In this document: in pieces, positions 7,268 to 10,896 of the stretch
Numbering within the stretch: the stretch's first letter is position 1
How the letters are laid out: each line of letters opens with the position of its first letter
Assembly: GCA_030147325.1 (NCBI GenBank)
Contig: JASLAA010000083.1
Coordinates: 1 to 10,896, forward strand
Source of the DNA: Arthrobacter sp.
GTDB lineage: Bacteria > Actinomycetota > Actinomycetes > Actinomycetales > Micrococcaceae
Direction of reading: 5' to 3'
DNA length: 10,896 nucleotides
Translations under genes and position numbers: made by a program
The notes under the pieces: model-generated
The model's database searches: none
Seen by the model: the letters and a program-made list of their open reading frames with translations, nothing else
Told to the model about the DNA's origin: nothing

Positions 7268-8976
7268 CAGCGTCCCTCCTCGAGGCGGTCATACGCCGTG
7301 AGGTACCGCTCGGCGTTCTGTGCCCACGTGCGGGAGGACAGCGCGAGTGCCCGCCCCTGCCGGCCCAGTCGGGACCGGAGCGCGGGATCGAGCACCGCCT
7401 CAGTGAGGCCGGCCGCGAGGGCGAGTGGTTGGTCGGGGGTGACGAGCAGTCCGCTGACGCGGTCCTCGATGAGTTCCCGCAGGGCCGGGAGGTCGCTCGC
7501 GATGACCGGCCGCGCGCAGGCCATGGCCTCGACAGGCTTGAGGGGGGTGACGGAACGGGTGACGGCCAGATCCTTTCGTGGCACCACGAAGACATCCAGT
7601 GCCATGTGATACATCCTTGCCTCTTCGCGTGGTACGCGCCCCGTGAAGATCACGTGGTCTGCGATACCGAGTTCCTCCGCAAGATTGACAAGCGAGGGGC
7701 GTGCCGCTCCATCCCCGACTATAAGGCATGTCATGCCCGGTAGAGCAGGCAGGCAGGCGGCGACGGCCCGTAACAAGTCATCGAGACCCTCGTACGCGAT
7801 CAGGCTGCTGACCGTGCCGACGAAGGTGCCCTGCTCCGGCAGCCCGAGCCGTCGCCTCGCTTCCGGAGGGTTCAGGGGCTCGTCCAGGTACTCCTCCCCC
7901 ACGCCGTTCGGCGCAAGCAAGGTATTCTCGCTGCGCACCCCGGTGCTGAGGATTCCCTGGAGCATCGCGTGACCCAGAGTCACCACGAGATCGGCATCGA
8001 GCATCACGCGTGCTTCGCGGTCCGTGAACAGCCGGTACCGCTGGCTGGTACGGGCCGTCTCCGGCCTGGTCGACGCCCAGGTGTCCATCAACTGGCCCCT
8101 CACCTCGTATACCCAGGGGATGCCGAGCGCCCGGGCTACTTCGCGCACGACGACGGCGTTCACGAAGTGGCTCGTCGTATGGAGTACCGATGGCCGAAGC
8201 CGAAGAGCCAGGGCCAGCAGCATCTCCGCCTGCACCTGCAACCGTTCGTCGAACCCCGGCGGTATCCGTCGGGGCAGGAGACGGTGGTAGACGACGCCGT
8301 CCCGGACCTCGCGGTCCGGCGAGAAGAGCCGGCCGATCTGGACGGGGTAGCCGAGACGGGTAGCAGCGTGGACCTTCCACCCGCCGTCGACCTCCGAACG
8401 GAGAATCGAGTGTGACCTCTGCGCGTACCCGCTTCCGGTGTGGGGAAGCGAATTGGTGAGGAGGTGCAGGACCGTGCGACGCTCAGGACGGTAGCCGCGC
8501 ACGATCCCGAGTCGAGGCGCCCACCCCTCGAAAACCCTCAGTTCACCCTCCAGCCGGCGTGCCTGGCGAGTGCGCCCTGCGGACAGGAGCACCGTGATGG
8601 CGCCACTCATGTCGCCGTCGTACCACCGGCGCCGTGCGCGGACCTCAGGAGCATCGCCGGCACGGAGCAGCAGTTCATCGGCCCTGACTGGGTCCGATGC
8701 GGCAAGCGCGATGTCGGCGAGTCGCGCGGCGGATCGCGGTGTGAAGCGGTCGTGGGGTTCAGCCAGGATCCGCTCGAGTTCCTGCCGGTCTCCCGAGAGA
8801 TGGGCAGCCAAGGCCTTCAGGACGGGCGACGGCGCCACCCCGACGAGCCGACTGACCTTCGCCGCGAGGCGGGAAGGCAATCGGCGAAGCACCTGCGTCA
8901 ACAGGAGTGCTGGGTCCTCGCCGGCGTGCTCGATCACGGTTGTCAGCGCCAGCCTGATGTTGCGCAACACCGTCAC
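7267..8976 (-). CDS. GT4 glycosyltransferase with helical N-terminal extension
   Basis: A 569-residue protein. Residues 1-160 are Leu/Ala/Arg-rich and look all-helical, with short repeated helix pairs suggestive of a TPR-like region (inference). The GT4 catalytic region runs from about 165 to 565. It shows SLPHTGSGYAQRSHS (176-190, the N-terminal Gly-rich loop), YEVRGQLMDTWAS at 290-302, APNGV at 355-359 and VGTVSSLIAYEGLDDLL at 386-402. It also has the donor-site segment PLKPVEAMACARPVIASD at 478-495. A retaining, nucleotide-sugar-dependent enzyme is expected. No membrane segment is visible. It starts with GTG 8976, which overlaps the preceding stop as GTGA; GGAGG lies ten bases upstream. 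It directly precedes the exporter permease, so it probably helps assemble the exported polymer. Donor and acceptor are unknown. Confidence 0.9.
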   Translation of the reverse strand: MTVLRNIRLALTTVIEHAGEDPALLLTQVLRRLPSRLAAKVSRLVGVAPSPVLKALAAHLSGDRQELERILAEPHDRFTPRSAARLADIALAASDPVRADELLLRAGDAPEVRARRRWYDGDMSGAITVLLSAGRTRQARRLEGELRVFEGWAPRLGIVRGYRPERRTVLHLLTNSLPHTGSGYAQRSHSILRSEVDGGWKVHAATRLGYPVQIGRLFSPDREVRDGVVYHRLLPRRIPPGFDERLQVQAEMLLALALRLRPSVLHTTSHFVNAVVVREVARALGIPWVYEVRGQLMDTWASTRPETARTSQRYRLFTDREARVMLDADLVVTLGHAMLQGILSTGVRSENTLLAPNGVGEEYLDEPLNPPEARRRLGLPEQGTFVGTVSSLIAYEGLDDLLRAVAACLPALPGMTCLIVGDGAARPSLVNLAEELGIADHVIFTGRVPREEARMYHMALDVFVVPRKDLAVTRSVTPLKPVEAMACARPVIASDLPALRELIEDRVSGLLVTPDQPLALAAGLTEAVLDPALRSRLGRQGRALALSSRTWAQNAERYLTAYDRLEEGR

Positions 8977-10184
8977 CGTGCGGGTACCTCCGCCGCTACC
9001 TCCTGCAGCAGGTTGACATAGGACTTTCCCAGCGCCGCCACATCGGCGTTGCGCTGGACCCAGGAACGTCCTGCCCCATTGACCTGGAGGAGCGAGCGAT
9101 CCTCGGCCAGTCGAAGCCAGAGGGCGGCCAGGGCGGTGGGATCGGCGGCGACGACATGCCCTGCCTCGGCCTCCTCGAGGATCTGCCGAGCCTCCCCCCG
9201 GACCATGCCGGTGATGTGACGACCGATCGAGAGGACCTCATAGGTCTTCGACGGGATGGTTGTCTCGAAGGACTTCCAATCGTCACGGAGGGGAATGATG
9301 CAGGTGTCGGCACCACTGTAATAGCGCATGACTTCCGATCCATAGACGGGATCGTCGAACGTCACCGGCGCGTCGAGTGTGGCTGCGAGCGCCTGGAGTT
9401 GCTTGCGTCGCACCCCGTGACCGACCATCGTCAGGCGCATACGGTCACCGACCAGGGCAGCTGCCCGGATGGGAACTTCGAGGTGCTGGCTCTCCCCGTG
9501 ATTCCCGAGGTAGAGGACATCGAGACGGGTCTTCTCGAGGGGTACGGGGTCGAGTACGGCCAGTGAGGAGACGTCGACGCCGTTGGTGACGGTTGCGACG
9601 TTCTTCAACCCGCGTTCACGCAGGGTACGGGCGAATCCATAGGTCACCGTGACGACCAGGTCGGCGCGATCCTGGATGGCGACGATCGCCCGTTCCGCGA
9701 GACTCTTGGCGCTGCCCTGGAGGATCCGCGCGTCCCGAGCGAGGTCGGGCCAGGCATCCCGCATGTCCACGACCAACGGACGGCGGAGCAGTCGGGAGAT
9801 CACGAACCCGGCTCCGAGGATGGGCAGGCTGGGAACGGTGACGATCACGACGTCGGGACGTCGCCCCATCGCTGCCACCGGGATGCTCATGACCGCGGAG
9901 AAGAGATGGTTCACGAGTCGCCCGGATCGCGTCGTGCGGTGCCAGAGATACGGCACTCGTCGGATCCGCTCCCCCATGTGCCCCACATCCGTGCGGAACG
10001 CCCGGCCCGCTGATCGGCCGGGAAAGCTCCGCCTTCCGTGGGGAGCATGCGCAACCGGCGTCACCACGTCGACTGCCCATCCCTCGTCGGTGAACGACCG
10101 GACGAGACCTGCCCAGCGCCGCTGGGGCGGGCTGTGTTCGGGCATGTACGAGTGGATGAGCAACAAGACGCGGATGTGACACAC
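8973..10184 (-). CDS. WbuB-like GT4 glycosyltransferase
   Basis: A 403-residue GT-B enzyme and the first gene of the operon. RVLLLIHSYMPEHSPPQRR at 5-23 is the N-terminal Rossmann start of the WbuB-type GT4 subgroup, which includes L-fucosamine transferases of O-antigen loci. VPSLPIL at 117-123, DMRDAWPD at 140-147 and VTNGVD at 199-204 follow. LYLGNHGESQHLEVPIRAA is at 224-242 and TIPSKTYEVLSIGRHITGMV at 309-328. The last block (PSKxxEyxxxGrPi type) is diagnostic for this subgroup. The substrate cannot be inferred beyond a nucleotide sugar. The start is GTG 10184. No other start codon fits between an in-frame TAG about 45 bases upstream and the conserved RVLLLIHSY; the GGGGG just upstream is unusually close (one base). 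The start lies in a small hairpin (10179-10195). The stop overlaps the next gene as GTGA. Confidence 0.9.
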   Translation of the reverse strand: MCHIRVLLLIHSYMPEHSPPQRRWAGLVRSFTDEGWAVDVVTPVAHAPHGRRSFPGRSAGRAFRTDVGHMGERIRRVPYLWHRTTRSGRLVNHLFSAVMSIPVAAMGRRPDVVIVTVPSLPILGAGFVISRLLRRPLVVDMRDAWPDLARDARILQGSAKSLAERAIVAIQDRADLVVTVTYGFARTLRERGLKNVATVTNGVDVSSLAVLDPVPLEKTRLDVLYLGNHGESQHLEVPIRAAALVGDRMRLTMVGHGVRRKQLQALAATLDAPVTFDDPVYGSEVMRYYSGADTCIIPLRDDWKSFETTIPSKTYEVLSIGRHITGMVRGEARQILEEAEAGHVVAADPTALAALWLRLAEDRSLLQVNGAGRSWVQRNADVAALGKSYVNLLQEVAAEVPAR

Positions 10185-10195
10185 CCCCAGTGTGT
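10179..10195 (-). promoter_or_regulatory. Hairpin or dyad covering the GTG start of the first operon gene
   Basis: A perfect 6-bp inverted repeat: on the minus strand ACACAC, a five-base TGGGG loop, then GTGTGT. The start codon GTG (10184-10182) lies in the 3' arm and the only G-rich Shine-Dalgarno candidate lies in the loop. It could limit initiation in the mRNA or serve as a protein-binding dyad in DNA. The stem is short, so this is a modest call. Confidence 0.4.
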
Positions 10196-10217
10196 ATCGA
10201 AGAGAAAGTACCGGCCT

Positions 10218-10223
10218 ATCCTA
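10218..10223 (-). promoter_or_regulatory. Possible -10 element for the glycopolymer operon
   Basis: TAGGAT on the minus strand fits the actinobacterial TANNNT -10 pattern and would put transcription start near 10211, about 27 bases before GTG 10184. No recognisable TTGACA-like -35 is found at 16-19 bases spacing. The operon could instead be read through from the upstream gene. Confidence 0.25.
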
Positions 10224-10240
10224 GCCGTCCCGGGTGGCTA
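10222..10240. repeat. Inverted repeat TAGCC/GGCTA between surface-protein gene and operon
   Basis: Five-base perfect arms (10222-10226 and 10236-10240) flank a 9-base centre that contains CCCGGG. It includes the stop codon of the surface-protein gene and touches the proposed -10. No T-run follows on the minus strand, so it does not look like an intrinsic terminator; an operator is possible but unproven. Confidence 0.25.
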
Positions 10241-10896
10241 CTGCTCCGGGGCACCGCGACTCCCCAGAGGGGACCTCCTGCCACCCGACCGCAGTCTGCT
10301 GTAGTAGACCGCTCCCGCTGCGAGGAGCGCGATGATGACGGTTATCCGCGTTGCCGGGTGGGTTCCGATGGAGGTGCGGTCAGCCGCGCGGTCCGTTCCG
10401 GCGATGTCAGCGGCGGGGGTCTCGGCACTCGGCGCGGGTGCAGCAGTGCTTTTCTGCGGCTGCGGAGCCGAGGGTGACGGAGTGGCAGCGACGCCGGCAC
10501 CAAGGCTCGGGCTCGGGCTCGGGCTCGGCGCCGGGTCGGGATCCTCGGTCGGCACCACGTCCTCTGCCGCGATGTCCTCGACGAGTCCGGTGAGGGGATC
10601 CCACCGGAACGTCGTGTAGGCATAGCTGCCGGGCAGAACAAGGTTGTTCGTCCCGGGCTCGACGAGGAACCCGGTGGGCGGGTGGACGGGCCAACCTGTC
10701 GCGGGATCGATCCGGAATCCGGTCACAGGGTCTGTGGCGACGTCGGGCTCCACTAGCGGCGAGGGCTCGGGCGTAGGTTCGGGAGGCGGGGCAGGTGCCG
10801 GCTCCGGAGCAGGTACGGGGTCGGGTGCCGGGGCGGGATCCGTCGTGGGCTCCGGAGAGGGCGTGGCGGTCGGCGGAGGCGGGGGCAGGATCGCGG
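10238..10896 (-). CDS. Pro-rich membrane-anchored surface protein, C-terminal part (5' end outside window)
   Basis: The frame is open from the TAG at 10240-10238 to the right edge, giving 218 visible residues. A GTG at 10753 is probably internal, because the same Pro/Glu/Thr-rich reading continues upstream of it without a stop. In order, the protein shows: a Pro-rich stretch (about 46 residues, many PAP, PEP and TPS units); five octapeptides of the type [D/H/E]PxTGxxV (10577-10732); a second Pro/Ser/Ala-rich linker with SPSPSPS; a short hydrophobic segment (ITVIIALLAAGAVYYS, 10298-10345); and a basic tail RLRSGGRR. This is the architecture of an exported protein held by a C-terminal membrane anchor and spanning the wall through a Pro-rich stalk. 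There is no LPXTG before the hydrophobic segment, so sortase anchoring is not supported. Function is unknown. It is on the same strand as the operon, 53 bases upstream of it. Confidence 0.8.
   Translation of the reverse strand, partial: AILPPPPPTATPSPEPTTDPAPAPDPVPAPEPAPAPPPEPTPEPSPLVEPDVATDPVTGFRIDPATGWPVHPPTGFLVEPGTNNLVLPGSYAYTTFRWDPLTGLVEDIAAEDVVPTEDPDPAPSPSPSPSLGAGVAATPSPSAPQPQKSTAAPAPSAETPAADIAGTDRAADRTSIGTHPATRITVIIALLAAGAVYYSRLRSGGRRSPLGSRGAPEQ
10504..10527. repeat. Hexanucleotide repeat (GGCTCG)x4
   Basis: Four perfect head-to-tail copies of GGCTCG on the plus strand encode Ser-Pro pairs in the linker of the surface protein. A six-base unit changes linker length without shifting the frame. 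Confidence 0.75.
10577..10732 (-). repeat. Octapeptide [D/H/E]PxTG repeats in the surface protein
   Basis: Four units in direct tandem (DPVTGFRI, DPATGWPV, HPPTGFLV, EPGTNNLV; 10732 to 10637) are followed by a 12-residue spacer and a fifth unit, DPLTGLVE (10600-10577). Period is 24 bases. The DNA copies differ at many third positions, so the repeat is old and kept at protein level. Confidence 0.7.

Noticed and set aside
10577..10732. DPxTG units as LPXTG sortase signals
   Set aside because: They are internal, repeated, lack the leading Leu and are not followed by a hydrophobic segment and basic tail.
1..10896. CRISPR array, tRNA, rRNA or insertion sequence
   Set aside because: No regularly spaced direct repeats, cloverleaf-like stretch, rRNA signature or transposase motif was seen on either strand.

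Overview
The window is high-GC DNA (sampled 60-base lines run from about 52% to 80% G+C) with GTG starts, strong Shine-Dalgarno sequences and densely overlapping genes. These traits and the protein families suggest an actinobacterium. A Micrococcales/Arthrobacter-like host is plausible, but this is an inference from composition and gene content; no rRNA or marker gene is present. Every supported gene lies on the minus strand, so the biological order runs from right (10896) to left (1).

Right end (10238-10896): the C-terminal part of a Pro-rich, membrane-anchored surface protein with short DPxTG-type octapeptide repeats; its 5' part is outside the window. A 53-base gap (10185-10237) follows, with a possible -10 element and a hairpin that covers the GTG start of the next gene.

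Operon (10184 to 1): (1) a WbuB-like GT4 glycosyltransferase; (2) a second GT4 enzyme with an extra helical N-terminal region; (3) the permease and (4) the ATPase of a TagGH/Wzm-Wzt-type polysaccharide ABC exporter; (5) a two-domain glycosyltransferase, CgeB-like plus GT2; (6) WecC, UDP-N-acetyl-D-mannosamine dehydrogenase; (7) a TagE-like GT4 enzyme with an additional C-terminal domain; (8) a paralogue of gene 7 that runs off the left edge. Genes 1 to 7 overlap their neighbours by 1 to 20 bases (GTGA, TGATG and ATGA junctions among them), so they are very probably one translationally coupled transcript. Only the gap before gene 8 is longer (49 bases).

How it works together (inference): WecC supplies UDP-ManNAc-uronic acid, the glycosyltransferases build an acidic polymer on a cytoplasmic lipid carrier, and the ABC pair exports the finished chain. 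An ABC-exported polymer containing ManNAcA recalls the teichuronic acid of Micrococcus luteus (glucose plus ManNAcA). The window is therefore best read as the core of a teichuronic-acid-like or capsular glycopolymer locus. No UDP-GlcNAc 2-epimerase, lipid-carrier priming transferase or wall-attachment ligase is visible here. No mobile element, tRNA, rRNA or CRISPR array was found, and no stretch over 300 bases lacks a gene.
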